NCBI GenBank assembly: GCA_027924585.1
Contig: BSBM01000150.1
Location: 16,846,001 to 16,910,000 of the forward strand
DNA: 64,000 nucleotides
From: Larix kaempferi
Lineage: Eukaryota; Streptophyta; Pinopsida; Pinales; Pinaceae
Direction: 5' to 3'
A program made the position numbers and the translations under genes. The notes under the pieces are model-generated. The model was given only the letters and a program-made list of their open reading frames with translations. It did no database searches and had not been told where the DNA came from. Below are positions 50,501 to 58,230 of the stretch, one piece after another; the first letter of the stretch is position 1, and every line of letters starts with the position of its first letter.

Positions 50501-53500
50501 CCTACAACCCCCCTTCAGCAATTCCATACAGCAGGGATAAATGCACAGTAGCATTTATCGAGGAGAGAGAGATAAAGGGGGCATGCATGGCAAAAGCATG
50601 GATGCACCATCCTCACTTTATTTCCAGTTTAGATACCATTTATCTTTAGCAATTCAGTTCTAATTCTGGTTTTGCTTTAGTTAGAATTTGCACACATTAA
50701 GTTTCTCATTTAAGTTTGCATGCATCAGTTAGCTAAGGTGCATGCAACCTAGCTCAATTTCCTGAAGCATGCAGCCTGATGTTAAGGCACAGATCTCAAA
50801 GAGAATGCATGCTCGTATGCCTCAGATCATCTCCAGTTGAGACACTGTTGCGCATGTGCCTTAATTCATTGTACCTACTTTTCTTCTCAGTCTATAAAAG
50901 AGAAGGCAGGGACATAGGTTTATTCATTCAGTTTCCAGTTCAACCGTTGGCAGTTCGCTGTTTTCATGTAGCAGACTTTCATTTTCAGAAGTAATGAAAA
51001 GCAGTTATTTGTTTTGACAGTCAATTTATTGTATTTGCATTATATATTTTATACAGTATGTGTTTATAGATACTATCATTTTAATTACAGAGTGCAGTTT
51101 TAAGGAGCCTCAAGTATTCTGCCATTTAGTTACCTGTAGGAATTCTTTTAAAGTGTAGAATCTGTTCACCCTGGTTTGAAAATATTTAACATTTGTCAAC
51201 CTGAGATTTACTCTGAGATTGTACTCTGATCTCAAGGGATCAATATAATACTCTTCAGTTTTCAAGAAAAAAAGAACTATGTACATGCTGCAAAACTTAA
51301 GTAATAAAAAACCAGTTTTCCACTAAAAGAAATGGAAAAGTAAATCGAAAAGTTACAAACTTACCAAGCCTATTCCACGGTAGAGTGCATGATTGTGTAG
51401 AAAAGGCCATGTGCCTGGTCCATAATAAGGTTCATAGATGCATAATGGTTGCCCAGTCCTTTCCAGCTCACCATCATCTCTTTCATGTAGCTCACCTTTT
51501 GTTCTTTCAGCCCTCTTAACACCGCGATAAACTTCTTCCCATGTTCTCTTAAGCCAGTCTCTTCTGTCTTCCAACTGCAAAATATTTCTATGAAATGTAA
51601 GTGTCCTACATAACAGAGGCCATTGGCAAGTTTGACATGATGCAATATGGAATAAATGGGCACTTTGTACAGCAATTTACTCCTTAAACATACCTCTTCC
51701 TGTTCCCTTCTCTCTGCATCTTCAGCCATTTGAATAGCCTTTTCTTCCTCCCAGTCTATGAAGTAGAAAGAGTCTTCATTTATTCTGTTATTGTTTAACA
51801 TGGAATCCTCCGTACGAGGACTACTTATCCAAAACTCCTCAACCTGAAAAACTACACTTGATTTTTTTGATTGTTGTTCTATGTATGCAGCATTTGGCAT
51901 TGATGGTTTCTCCATCAACTGCCATTGCCAAAACCCTTTTATTGCCCATGGGATGTCTGAAACATATCGTGGAATCCCCACTTCAGATGGAAAGTGAAGA
52001 ACATTCTCAAGTAGTGTGGAATACCCTTCTATAGCATCGGGAACCATTAATCCCCTTGCATGCAATCTACCAGCCAATGCAATCTTGCGAGCTAAAACTG
52101 ATAAGGTGCCATTTGATATTGCCAAGGACATTGCTTCTGTAATCATCTTAACATTTCCAACTGGAAATAAAAGCCCATGAACTCTGTCTTCAATCTGCAC
52201 ATATTCAACAACCAACCGCAACCCATATTTTAGTGGAATTAAAATTCAAATTGTATAACAAACTGTTAATATTATATTAATTAAATAGAGCCATAAATAT
52301 GTTCTAATTACATTGCTAAACTTAGATTCTTTGAGTTTAAACATACATATTTTTGAATTATGGGGAGGTTGGGAACAATTATTGGCTTTTCAAACGACAT
52401 GGCTCGTATCAGAATAGCTGGAAATGCTTGTTCTTCATGAAAGGATCCATAAACCACCAAATCTGCAGTACTCAGTAAGATGTTTACATCATCATCTCGA
52501 GAAGCATGTTGGACAATTCCAGTTCGAAATCCCAGTTGAAGTGCAACTGTCTACAATCACAAAGCATGAATAGAACATCATCTCAAGAAAGTCAAAATTA
52601 ATTTTGCAAGGAATGAGCATGCAACAAATTACCAGTAAATACTGTGGTGTCTTTTTCAAACTGCAGACATTATTATCATAGACAAACAAATAATTCCTCT
52701 TGATTCTGAACATTTCCTTCAAAGAACTACGGTCAAGGCCAGATATTCCCCATAAACATGATTTTTCAAACTGATATTTAGTATATACTGAAATCATATA
52801 TCTCAACTTCCATACTCCAATTTTACTATATGTTTTTGGGATTAGTTGTATTTGTCTGGAAGCAACAAATAGAACAGCATGTTCACAACATACAGCCTTG
52901 CATAGAAAAACATCAATAAAGAATGAAATATTGTGGCTTTCTTGAAGATCAAAATGTATTACAACTCAATCAAATTCAATATATGCTACAATGCAGATGG
53001 TAGTGGCCCTCTAACATCATGGTGCTCGATAACTGGCTTCCCTTATTCTCTTGTTATAGACAGGTCTCAAAATCCTAAAGAACAATCATTGCAACCTTTG
53101 AAGCAACATCCCTGACACATTCCCAGGTTCATCAACCAAAGGCTTTTTTCTTCATGACTAGTCACTACATAGTATAGAGTGCTTAGTAATAAGTATAATA
53201 GCAGCACCTCAGAGATGGATAATTGGGCAAAATACTCCAACTTTTTAGCCAATTTAGGAACAAAACCTAACAGAGATTAACAAGATATCAATTGTTAAAA
53301 CCTAGAAATCCAGAACTTCTTACGAACATTGCCTCCATTCATACAAGGAAGATAAGTCCACAAAAGTAATGTTAATGAATGAATTCAGTAATCCTATATG
53401 AAGATTGCAAGCATAATAGCCAATGATACTAAAGGAAGCACTTAACCCTCAAATTCAACACTCTTCTTTCAACTGTAACTGAAAGAAATAGTTTCAAGTG

Positions 53501-54451
53501 ACTGGGGATCTTGACCTTGTAACTAGCAATTGTTGCAATAGCTTTTTGTATATTATAAGGTGCAGACAGTTTCTAGAAAGACATATTTATTCATGTATAT
53601 ACCTTTTTTCCTTCCAATTCATTGGAATGGCTTCAGGTTTCAGAAAACTGTACAGTTAAACAGAAGGATCCATTTATAAGTTTTATTATTATTTTGTTAT
53701 CAGTCTGCTGTAATGACTCAACTTAACAAAATCTATGAATACAGAAGCATCTACTATGGAAACTGACAAGTTACTACACATCAGTTGAAATCTCACCTGC
53801 AAAGCCACCCCATAGGTGCTGTTGAAGTTGTTGCTCACAATGACAAGCCTTAAAGAAGTACCGATAGAATCATTAATTTTGAACTTTGCCATTAAATGCA
53901 GGGTAGCTTGCATTACCAGTGCATGCTCTCTCCATATACCTGTGTAAGTAAATTGACTTCCGACAACTACAATTACAAAATCATCGGATTTGAAGCTTAA
54001 TTTGGATAGCAAGTCCTCTTTCCTGTTCAAAGAGGTAAAATGTTCTGCCTCCCATGTTTCCCTTGGGGAGCCAGGGATGACAAAGAAGTTCCCAGAATCA
54101 AATACAGAATACATCATCTGCCAGTTCAACATGTACTTCAATTAGGTAAAACATTGCATTTTGATTGATCCAATTAAAATCATAATAACACTCCCACCAG
54201 GTAAAACATCATCCACATCTTTATATTTATGTTTGCAGTTTTATAAAAACCCTCTGCGAAGTTGGATGTTAAGAATTACCGGCATAGCATAGTCTGAAAA
54301 AACAACCACATCAGCTCGATCAAATGCACACTTCCAGTCACTGATAATTCTTCTATGTTTATCTGAAGAATAAAGCCTTAGACGCCGTCCTAATGTATTC
54401 TCATGGATGATCCATACGACAGGTACCATTCTAAAAGGTTCCTGCATGAGG
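29131..54451 (-). CDS. Plant glycosyltransferase-family protein (At4g01210/At5g04480 type), C-terminal ten exons
   Basis: Joined exons on the minus strand: 54451-54280, 54117-53797, 52550-52347, 52194-51694, 51574-51365, 31080-30892, 30618-30429, 30133-29995, 29902-29824, 29574-29131. Every join keeps the frame and every intron is GT-AG. The product part is about 815 residues. The family (about 1,030-1,050 residues in Arabidopsis, from memory) has an N-terminal membrane anchor, a glycosyltransferase group 1 fold and a long plant-specific C-terminus. Here the nucleotide-sugar domain covers roughly residues 1-310 (GNFFVIPGSP, VVVGSQFTYTGIWREHALV, LLSTADLVVYGSFHEEQAFP). The position of the usual E-x7-E motif reads Q-x7-R, as I recall for the family, so catalysis is unproven. 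The C-terminus has RRMIYVNPETG, SMDEDMAEE and LGKYVKPPPEE. The N-terminal exons lie outside the window. No stop or frameshift was found. Confidence 0.92.
29824..29902 (-). CDS. Glycosyltransferase exon (79 bp)
   Basis: Acceptor TGCATTCTCAG, donor GTTGAT (weak but GT). Encodes RMFIDAMDTQHYTEHHDNGT, then CCLSISK. Confidence 0.88.
29995..30133 (-). CDS. Glycosyltransferase exon
   Basis: Acceptor TTTTTTTAG, donor GTAAGC. Encodes AFKRMYSLPETWMAVPPMPI, then DGDSWSVLHSWAMPTRSFLE and FVMFA, ending in a split Arg codon. Confidence 0.9.
30429..30618 (-). CDS. Glycosyltransferase exon
   Basis: Acceptor TTGCACTAG; donor chosen as GTAGAT after TAT-G because this alone keeps frame with the next exon (an upstream GTATGG would shift it). 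Encodes VSLSEAGEKALTDAVGTGRH, GNAIYFWARMD and FWSYCDAINAGNCRY. Confidence 0.88.
30892..31080 (-). CDS. Glycosyltransferase exon (after the 20.3-kb intron)
   Basis: Acceptor TTTGTTTACAG, donor GTATGA, 63 codons, phase 0. Encodes STKGRRLGADDIDAPARLPL, then YRDTLCEYGALFAIANRVDR and WIGFQSWRAAGRK. Continuity with YRGIGL of the preceding exon matches the known family order. Confidence 0.92.
31860..32036. repeat. Simple repeats
   Basis: (CAAGGCT)n around 31867-31892, (GT)n around 32006-32022 and (AT)n stretches at about 31770-31800 and 32023-32036. Confidence 0.8.
32519..33330 (+). repeat. Dispersed repeat R1, copy 1
   Basis: Shares with copy 3 (56400-57099, same strand) and copy 2 (38470-39365, opposite strand) an ordered set of phrases: CAGCAGAAA, GTCCTTGGGGGCAAGTCT, ACTGTCACCTGA, AACTCCTAAGCGAAGC, AAGGGGGGTAG, GGATGGGTGTG, and TCAGTGTTGATGGAGTC. 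A minus-strand frame (32646-32401) with an Asp-rich end overlaps its left part, but the three copies do not keep it open. Likely a fragment of a transposable element of unknown class. Confidence 0.75.
33660..33935. repeat. GC-rich degenerate repeat block (GGAATCGATTCC-like)
   Basis: The phrases AATCGATTCC, GGAATCGCGATTCC, GGATCGATTTCCC, TTTGCGATTCC, GGAATCGACG and GCGATCCCGG recur every 25-40 bp, many self-complementary, ending at a poly-T run (33907-33920). CpG-rich compared with its surroundings. Confidence 0.65.
34060..34255 (+). pseudogene. LINE C-terminal (zf-RVT) remnant
   Basis: The frame reads CFLPQDEAIKCILWECRFSY with a frame change near its start, then QQRFSEMIQGTIHWRAVVLG and a stop. 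The C-x-x...IK-x-I-L-W-E-C pattern is typical of the zinc-finger domain that ends plant LINE or RVT-type reverse transcriptases. Only this tail is present. Confidence 0.5.
34387..36340 (+). repeat. LTR-type remnant, family L, copy A
   Basis: Begins TGTTACCAACTTTTTGTACC, exactly as the copy at 62232, and stays alignable with it to about 35340. It contains AATAAATTTCTCTATAGTTTAAATAGAG, a promoter-like TATAAAGAG at about 36023 and GAGAATAAAGTTGCGACTTTGGAGG (about 36108). An inverted relative at 41330-42420 has the same order of elements (CTCCTCCAAAGCTGGAATG, TATATAAACGAGG, GAATAAAAGTTGAGG). These are features of LTR U3-R regions. The right end is uncertain. Serine/proline-rich frames to its right (36539-37021) are not considered coding. 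Confidence 0.6.
36341..38270 (+). other. Probable internal leader of the family L element, no gene
   Basis: AT-rich and pyrimidine-rich DNA without a supported coding frame. C/T-rich blocks at 36770-36960 give long but low-complexity frames. No primer-binding site could be assigned with confidence. Confidence 0.35.
38281..38428 (+). ncRNA. Two tandem hairpins with a conserved bulged A
   Basis: Hairpin 1 (38281-38311) pairs CTCTTGAACTTGG with CCAAGTCAAGAG; hairpin 2 (38378-38411) pairs CTCTTGAACTTT with AAAGTCAAGAG. In both, one A of the 5' arm is left unpaired. Each is followed by CTCTGTCG; after the second the stem CTCTC-TGTCG-GAGAG forms. A third copy (40515-40561, opposite strand) has a different inner stem that still pairs. 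They sit downstream of an LTR-type remnant and may be part of a retroelement RNA. Calling this a non-coding RNA element is inference. Confidence 0.45.
38470..39365 (-). repeat. Dispersed repeat R1, copy 2 (inverted)
   Basis: Reverse complement of the phrases listed for copy 1: CTACCCCCCTTAGCTTCG (about 39206), GGTGACAGTACC (about 39259), GCTTGCCCCCAAGG (about 39282), GACTCCATTTGGCACTGG (about 38920). Copies 1 and 2 face each other and enclose about 5 kb of family L sequence. Confidence 0.75.
39366..40500. other. No gene seen
   Basis: AT-rich DNA with a (TA)-rich stretch around 40170-40210. A short C-rich phrase near 40245-40290 resembles the edge of the GC block at 33660. Confidence 0.35.
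40515..40561 (-). ncRNA. Third copy of the bulged hairpin (inverted)
   Basis: On the minus strand CTCTTGAATCCC pairs with GGGATCAAGAG around an ATTTTAA loop, followed by GCG and the second stem CTCTC-TGTTG-GAGAG. The same A is unpaired as in the two copies at 38281-38428. It lies downstream, on the minus strand, of the inverted LTR-type remnant, the same relative position as the plus-strand copies. Confidence 0.45.
41330..42420 (-). repeat. LTR-type remnant, family L, copy C (inverted)
   Basis: On the minus strand the order CTTGTCAATTAT, GCTCCTCCAAAGCTGGAATG, the TTCTCTCC/AAAATAT tract, TATATAAACGAGGC (about 41490), GAATAAAAGTTGAGGCTTTG (about 41400) and CATTGAGGTGATATT (about 41330) parallels copy A at 34.6-36.2 kb. 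It is strongly diverged in between. The right boundary is approximate. Confidence 0.55.
42745..43455. repeat. Nested tandem duplication, AT-rich
   Basis: A block with GGAACTTAG-TATTATATTTTACAAT, TTTTCTCACTTGATATGGCAC, CCTCTTTATAGCACTTTATA and AACTTGTTRACTAGGTTATT occurs at about 42760-43020 and again at about 43033-43455. Within the second block a sub-unit of about 89 bp (ACCTCTTTATAGCACTTTAT to CCCTTTTAACTT) is present three times. Confidence 0.85.
43480..44450 (-). mobile_element. LTR element remnant with primer-binding site
   Basis: GCTCTGATACCA at 44176-44187 is the complement of an initiator-Met primer-binding site, followed by AA and then TGAAACGAAACAAAATTTG, the presumed 5' LTR end on the minus strand. 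The leader to the left (GCCAAAGGCCGGATCAGCAC, GAGAAACTCTGA, GGCCAAT) resembles the leader of the palindromic element at 24250-24530, so the two belong to related families. No coding part survives and the other LTR was not found. Confidence 0.5.
44451..46870. other. No gene seen
   Basis: AT-rich intronic DNA with (TTA)n-like runs at 44455-44540. A short direct duplication of TCTTCCTYGTGGTTTCCATGA phrases lies at 45460-45545. Confidence 0.4.
46875..47036. repeat. Tandem duplication, 81-bp unit
   Basis: Units 46875-46955 and 46956-47036 (GAGAAAMTGCATACTTAG...TTATTTTATTT) are nearly identical. A third, partial copy (TTGTTCAAGACTCTATAAGATCCTAG...) lies at about 47456-47490, directly abutting the copia LTR remnant. 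Confidence 0.9.
47490..47843 (+). repeat. Left LTR remnant (5'-truncated)
   Basis: Aligns with about 50788-51191: ATCTCAAGGAGGATGCATGC, then TCATTGTACC, TCTATAAAAG, AAGTAATGAAAAGCA, TTTTGACAGTCAATTTAT, ACAGTATGTGTTTATAGAT and AAATTTAACA. The first ~200 bp of the LTR are absent. Confidence 0.8.
48170..49140 (+). pseudogene. Copia gag remnant (UBN2-type) with CCHC zinc knuckle
   Basis: The frame shows MYDALETLY, a stop, SVNVSRNML (to 48392), then, after an inserted fragment, KL...VVWISLNGFSPPWHNFGQ, YGWEKLSDFEQLCDAFIGDE and, in another frame, RCFKCSKHSHYASQCPERKK at 49093-49150. The last has the full C-x2-C-x4-H-x4-C spacing of copia Gag. Stops and frameshifts make it non-functional. Confidence 0.75.
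48393..48710 (+). mobile_element. Inserted fragment inside the copia gag, LINE-like 3' end
   Basis: Gag homology stops after SVNVSRNML and resumes at AAACTTAGCACTACC. The 310-bp intervening DNA is unrelated, pyrimidine-rich and ends AATAAAATTATCTTATCC, then TATCTTATCTC and a short A run, like the 3' end of a plant LINE. No clear target duplication could be assigned. Confidence 0.5.
49270..49710 (+). pseudogene. Copia protease to pre-integrase remnant fused to start of reverse transcriptase
   Basis: WYVDNGASRDMTYDK carries Asn instead of the usual Ser in the D-S-G-A protease motif. VELGDDATYFVKGLGSIPFQ and YVPKLTKGLLSISCMTN follow in the normal order. At about 49655 the reading changes to GQVWQEAMKEECAS, which resembles the W-x2-AM-x-EE that opens the reverse transcriptase region. 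The integrase is missing between them. Confidence 0.7.
49740..50580 (+). other. 3' non-coding region of the copia element
   Basis: Two short open frames (49747-50031 and 50136-50471) have no recognisable domain. The region ends with the purine tract GAGGAGAGAGAGATAAAGG plus GGG at 50560-50581. Confidence 0.4.
50584..51191 (+). repeat. Right LTR
   Basis: Starts TGCATGGCAAAAGCATGG just after the purine tract and ends AATATTTAACA. A TATA-like TCTATAAAAGAG lies near 50890 and palindromic ATGCATGC phrases are frequent. Confidence 0.7.
51365..51574 (-). CDS. Glycosyltransferase exon (before the 20.3-kb intron)
   Basis: Acceptor TATTTTGCAG, donor GTAAGT, 70 codons, phase 0. Encodes RTWEEVYRGVKRAERTKGEL, then ERTGQPLCIYEPYYGPGTWP and ALYRGIGL. 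The nearest copia LTR ends only 173 bp into the intron. Confidence 0.93.
51694..52194 (-). CDS. Glycosyltransferase exon
   Basis: Acceptor TATGTGCAG, donor GTATGT, 167 codons, phase 0. Encodes IEDRVHGLLFPVGNVKMITE to AERREQEE, including VPDAIEGYSTLLENVLHFPS and FYFIDWEEEKAIQMAEDAER. Confidence 0.93.
52347..52550 (-). CDS. Glycosyltransferase exon
   Basis: Acceptor GATTGTAG, donor GTATGT, 68 codons, phase 0. Encodes TVALQLGFRTGIVQHASRDD, then STADLVVYGSFHEEQAFP and SFEKPIIVPNLPI, the donor-binding end of the glycosyltransferase fold. Confidence 0.92.
53797..54117 (-). CDS. Glycosyltransferase exon
   Basis: Acceptor CTGGCAG, donor GTGAGA, both phase 0, 107 codons. Encodes MMYSVFDSGNFFVIPGSP and the strand VIVVVGSQFTYTGIW of the nucleotide-sugar-binding domain. 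Confidence 0.92.
54280..54451 (-). CDS. Glycosyltransferase exon (first in window)
   Basis: Acceptor TTTTTTTGCAG precedes 54451; donor GTAATT follows 54280. Encodes LMQEPFRMVPVVWIIHENTL to VVVFSDYAMP. It begins with the last base of a split codon, which proves that at least one upstream exon exists. Confidence 0.9.
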
Positions 54452-56395
54452 CTGCAAAAAAATAAATTCAGTAGCCCTTTCTATATACAGGAATGCATAT
54501 GGGCCTTGCACAAATTTCTCATGCTTTTCAACATCATCAAGAAGAAGTTTGTAACAAGTCAGATGAGATATCATAGAAACAACTAACAATCAAGATAGCC
54601 AATACGAACAGCAAGTTTTGCTCATTTAACATCTAGTATGGAACTGCTAATACAAAAAACTGTTACATGTGTATATCTCAGGAAAGACATATCTGGTCTA
54701 GTATTTTCCTTAATTTGTTATTCAGTGGCCACAGTTATGACCTAGACGAATAGATAGATACACTCTACAGCCATGATGCTATGAGGACAATCTACAAACA
54801 AACAAATTAGCGAAGATAACATGTCTGAAAACATAAAAATTAAGCAACATTCCCCGAAGTTTCCAAAACACATGAGAGGGGAAATGCACATTAGGGACAT
54901 GTGGAGACACAGCCCAAATTTTAGGGAAATTCATGGGGTATGGGGGTATGTCAAGGTCCCCATCTCTAAAATTATTTAAAAAAAAATTCCCAACAATAAC
55001 AATTCATCCCATGTAAATTCATCATTGTGCAATGTAAACACTAAATTCAAATTTGTAAATGATACAAACACGATTCATCAATCACCATCGTTAACATCAT
55101 ATTTCACATTGAATCAATGATACATACACAACAAAATTTCAAATTTATTACATGTAACAAAATGTATACATTGATTCAAGTTCTAAATATAGTATACTGA
55201 AGTTTGAAATAGTAAATTAAAATTACTCAATAATAGTGTAAAGAATGACGAGTCAAAGACTCGATCATTAGTATGTCAAAAGTTAAAACTGAAACTTAAC
55301 AATGGACAGTAGAAACTAAGAGTAGCAAAAAGAAATCAACATCAAATGAGCAATCAAGGAGTCAATGCCATTGACTGGTCCTCTACATCCAACTGATGTA
55401 CGAAGGCATAAGGACCATCAATGGGAGTGTCACTATCTGAGTCAAAGTCACTCTCATGTGTAATGAAGGCAAATCACGGCTCACTTTTATCTCAAAGTCA
55501 AATGCAAAATGACTTGTAAATGTCAAATAAGAGATAAGTATAGGTAAAGGTGAATTAAGTTTAGTAGTTTAGTAGGGTTTTTTTGTTTTTTCACTCATTT
55601 TTATGTCTTTCAAAAATTTTATGCTTTTGGAAAGAAAAGAAAATGAGTGGGGGGCACCCAAAAAGTCCCCCTTGTCTGCAAAACATGTCCAGCTTTTCGG
55701 GAGGGAGTGTCTAAAAGGGCCCCCTTTTTGTGAAACATGTCCTTCTTTTCAAAAAAGGATGCCCACAACCCCCAATTTTTCAAAATGCATCCCGCAACCT
55801 GGTGAAACGTTTCAAAATTAATTTTGTAAAATTTCTTAAAAAGGGGGGTGTGGTGAAATGTTTTGCCAGGTGCCCCATTATCCTGGGGGTGTGGGGATTA
55901 AGGGGAGCACATCCCCGACCCTGTGGGAAGCATCCCAGTGTAACATTGAATATAAGAACTAGAGATCAATCATGAGCCCAAATTTCTCTTGTACTTTATT
56001 TCTTTAAAGAGGCAAGATAGAAAATCATTATAATCATATCGAATATCCGTCTTAACTTTCTTGACAGACCTTAACCACTGGATGCCCACTGGATGCTCTT
56101 ACTGACATATTTTTAACAACAACATTCCAAGCATTGGCTTTTGAAATTCTGACTAGATAGGATGATTCAGCACAATAACAAGTTTGGATTATGGTCAAAA
56201 GCAGAAAAATAACTCTCAAAATTCTACAATTTGATAACTTTGAGAGCTAGAACAGAAGATGTTATAATAGCAGTAGAAAATATTCCCACAGTAAAATAAT
56301 AATAACTATTAATAAATCCATAAGCAAATTACAACAATAAATCATAGCACAAGAGACAGGAGACAAAGAGAGCATTGTGAGCTCTATTGCCGCCT
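54452..56395 (-). other. Upstream intron (part), no exon seen
   Basis: AT-rich. The missing N-terminal exons of the glycosyltransferase were looked for and not found here. At 55640-55950 a G/C-richer block contains repeated phrases such as GAAACATGTCC and GGGGGTGTGG, possibly a repeat relic. Confidence 0.5.
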
Positions 56396-56399
56396 AATA

Positions 56400-57099
56400 T
56401 GCACCTTGGGATTAACATGGCAGAAATCTTCAAGCCACTGGGTGCGTCCTTGGGGACAAGTCTCAAGTTGAGATACTGTCACTCAACACTCAACTCCTCC
56501 ATCCTGGCCAACTCCTAGCGAAGCCAAGGGGGGGTGGGTCCCTAGGAAAATAATTAAGGCTTTGAGTTATTTAGTTATTTAGATGATAATGGTTATCTAG
56601 GAGTTTTAAGATGAATTATACTGAAACAAGAATTGTGAATACAACTTAAATAATCTCAACAGCATGTAATAAAATATTCCATTCAAGAGGTAAATTGACT
56701 TAAATATATTTCGATTGTTCAAGGTAGACCAGTGCTGATGGAGTCAAATGATGTTGCTGTGACGGGAAAGTATTGCAAATGTCTCGTTGGTCAGTTTTAA
56801 TTATTAATGATAAGTGGATTAAGAAATGGGTTAAATTTAAAGATTGTAAAAATAAACAAATCTAAAGTTTGGCCCAAAGAAAACTTATTTCTTTAAATTG
56901 AGCGCTATTGCAATACTACCAAGTATCCAATGAGGCGAGGCATAACCTGCTTAAAGTAGCCCCCTGACTCTATGGTAAGTCCAACGCAACCTCCCGAGTT
57001 CTCGTAAATAACTTACTGTGGATTTTCCTATTAGACTAGCCACCTAGCTCCCTTTCTGATTTGTCCAGATAGTTAGACAAAGCCCGCAGTGGACCAAAG
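56400..57099 (+). repeat. Dispersed repeat R1, copy 3
   Basis: Same strand and order as copy 1: GGCAGAAATCTTCAAGC, GTCCTTGGGGACAAGTCT, TACTGTCACTCAAC, CAACTCCTAGCGAAGCC, CAGTGCTGATGGAGTCAAA. It is cut on the right by the copia LTR that starts at 57100. Confidence 0.75.
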
Positions 57100-58134
57100 T
57101 GTTGAATTTTGTACCTAGGAAAGTGTTCCCCTAGGTGACTTTTGCCTTGTCACTTAAAAGGGGGAAATAAAGTGACCCTTGCATTAAATGACTTGAGATG
57201 AGCATTTAATTCAACTTTAGAGATTAAAGTTACTTTTTGATCAATTTAAGTGAGGTGAGTGAAATTAATTTTCATGAGAATTAAAAGAGCATTTATTCTC
57301 ATCCACTCATCTAAGCCAATCTGGGCCCTTGGATTAGATGGCTTGTCACTCACCTTAGGTTTTCACTCAAAAAGACAAGGGAAGGCAATTTTTCATCCAC
57401 TTGAAGAGATTGAGAAAGGAAAGAGGTCGATTTCCTTGAGAGGAGGAGCAGGCATTTCAGGAGAGAATTGCAAGCACATTTCCCAAGAAATCCGTACAAC
57501 AGGGTACAGTGGCACAGATTTAGAGGTCGTACAGCAGGATACAGTGGGCATAGATTTCTAGACAGCATTCCGGGCGTGAACCCCGAGGTAGTGGGCGTGA
57601 ATCCCGAGGTAACAAATCTGGGTGCAAATTTCGAGAGAGACGGGCACAAAATTTAAGGTCCGTACAGTCCGTACGCTATCCAGTTTGGCACTGTTTTCGA
57701 GACACTGTTTCTGCATAGAATTTGAGACTATCGGCACTGTTTTCGAGGTTCTGTTTTCTGCACATAAATGGAGGCAGCTAGGCACAGAAATCGAAGCAGC
57801 TTTCTGAGTGAATTTTATTGGTTGAGATAAGTGCACTTTGACTGTAAATTTACTGTACTGAAGTTTTTCTAAAGAAATATAAATTCTCTCTCTCTCTGAC
57901 AGGTTATCCCCTTGTGGGTTTTTCCTGGGCGTTTTGCCAAAAATTTATGAGTTTGAAATATTTTATGGTGTGCATTTAAATTTCAATTTCTGTCTGAAAA
58001 TGTGAACTTCAGCTGTGTTTTAATTGTCTGAAATTAAAATGCATTTTCTAGCCATTATCAAAAACTAGGTTGGGCATTAAACTATCAAAGTGTGACATTA
58101 AAACCGGGTTGGCTGAATTCTCAGAAAACTTTCA
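57100..58134 (+). repeat. 5' LTR of the copia element
   Basis: Bounded by TG at 57100 and CA at 58133-58134 next to the primer-binding site. Between 57490 and 57800 it contains a series of degenerate short repeats built from GGCAC/GGGC, a few bases, TTTCGAG and GTACAG. A (CT)n run lies at about 57885-57897. Confidence 0.85.
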
Positions 58135-58146
58135 TGGTATCACAGC
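58135..58146 (+). other. Primer-binding site
   Basis: TGGTATCACAGC, one base from the usual initiator-Met-type TGGTATCAGAGC, directly after the LTR. Confidence 0.85.
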
Positions 58147-58230
58147 TTGGGGGCAGAAAATAGAAGTGATTTTCAGACTGTCAATAAATTCTTTTGTCAG
58201 TGGGCAGCACCTTGTTGAGTTGGCAGTGAG

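Larger units (their letters stand above)
47490..51191 (+). mobile_element. Deleted Ty1/copia element in the glycosyltransferase intron
   Basis: A 5'-truncated left LTR (47490-47843), a degraded primer-binding site (CAGTATCAGAGCC from 47844), gag with a CCHC knuckle, a protease-like segment, then a jump to the first residues of the reverse transcriptase region and a 3' non-coding tail, ending with a purine tract (50560-50581) and a right LTR (50584-51191). The integrase and most of the reverse transcriptase are missing. The element is on the plus strand, antisense to the host gene. No target duplication can be tested because the left end is truncated. Confidence 0.8.
31081..51364 (-). other. 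20.3-kb intron of the glycosyltransferase gene
   Basis: The interval between the exons ending at 31080 and 51365 contains no further exon of the gene. It is filled with repeats described separately (dispersed repeat copies, LTR remnants, tandem duplications, a deleted copia element). The ends match GT-AG consensus and phase 0, so the gene can still be read through if the intron is spliced. Confidence 0.85.

Noticed and set aside
54452-57099. N-terminal exons of the glycosyltransferase
   Set aside because: No minus-strand segment with the expected family motifs and splice sites was found; the exons must lie beyond the window.
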